From an uncultured Ruminococcus sp. (GTDB lineage Bacteria > Bacillota > Clostridia > Oscillospirales > Ruminococcaceae), in the NCBI GenBank assembly GCA_946612185.1, contig CAMOEP010000087.1:1-8034 (forward strand): DNA of 8,034 bases, in the 5' to 3' direction. Positions 7,908 to 8,034 of the stretch are shown in pieces. The translations under genes and the position numbers were made by a program. Under the pieces are notes generated by a model. It ran no database searches, had not been told where the DNA came from, and worked only from the letters and a program-made list of their open reading frames with translations. Position 1 is the first letter of the stretch. Every line of letters starts with the position of its first letter.

Positions 7908-7912
7908 ATCAT

Positions 7913-8034
7913 ATGGGAATTTTTCAGAAAATAGCAGAAGGTCTGAGAAAGACCAGAGACAACTTTTTCGGCGGTCTGCAAAGGATATTCAACTCCTTTA
8001 CCAAGATCGACGAGGAGCTTTTCGAGGAACTTGA
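7913..8034 (+). CDS. ftsY: Signal recognition particle receptor FtsY, N-terminal fragment
   Basis: Forty complete codons are visible before the window ends; no stop is reached. The sequence begins MGIFQKIAEGLRKTRDNF and continues through FNSFTKIDEELFEEL (26-40). This matches the amphipathic membrane-targeting helix and first N-domain helix of FtsY, the GTPase that receives SRP-ribosome complexes at the cytoplasmic membrane for cotranslational insertion of membrane proteins. The N domain begins almost at once, so the long acidic A domain of enterobacterial FtsY is absent, as is usual in Firmicutes. The GTPase G domain lies outside the window. Position directly after smc agrees with the common Firmicute order rnc-smc-ftsY. 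Ffh shares the N-domain fold, but this leading helix and the context favour FtsY. Confidence 0.9.
   Translation, partial: MGIFQKIAEGLRKTRDNFFGGLQRIFNSFTKIDEELFEEL

Overview
The window is a dense, one-directional (+ strand) block of chromosomal housekeeping genes. It holds the 3' end of topA, then complete trmFO, plsX, rnc, a radical SAM gene and smc, and the 5' end of ftsY. Up to position 7843 there is essentially no non-coding DNA. The first five junctions are overlaps or gaps of 4 bp or less. The only real intergenic space is 69 bp between smc and ftsY.

Gene content and order point to a Firmicute of the class Clostridia. A topA-trmFO pair and an rnc-smc-ftsY cluster are typical of that phylum, and an Elp3-like radical SAM gene between rnc and smc is, from memory, a clostridial arrangement. 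GC content near 50 % by eye, heavy use of the Ile codon ATA and Arg codons AGG/AGA, and the protein sequences suggest a Ruminococcus-like member of the Oscillospiraceae. The genus is an inference from impression, not from a search.

Layout: 1-213 is the zinc-ribbon tail of DNA topoisomerase I. 210-1526 is the folate/FAD-dependent tRNA U54 methyltransferase. 1519-2529 is the phosphate acyltransferase of phospholipid synthesis. 2529-3287 is RNase III. 3274-4266 is a radical SAM protein of unproven function. 4271-7843 is the SMC condensin ATPase. 7913-8034 is the start of the SRP receptor FtsY. Through overlapping starts and stops the genes look translationally coupled. They join chromosome topology and segregation (topA, smc), RNA modification and processing (trmFO, rnc, perhaps the radical SAM enzyme), and envelope biogenesis (plsX, ftsY). 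No promoter or terminator is convincing inside the window, so it reads as the interior of a longer transcription unit.

I see no mobile element, CRISPR array, RNA gene or clearly novel system. The points worth a second look are the joining of two usually separate Firmicute clusters, the absence of an acyl carrier protein gene between plsX and rnc, the stand-alone Elp3-like radical SAM protein, a marked shortage of GATC linked to Ile codon choice, and a possible three-way-junction RNA in front of ftsY.
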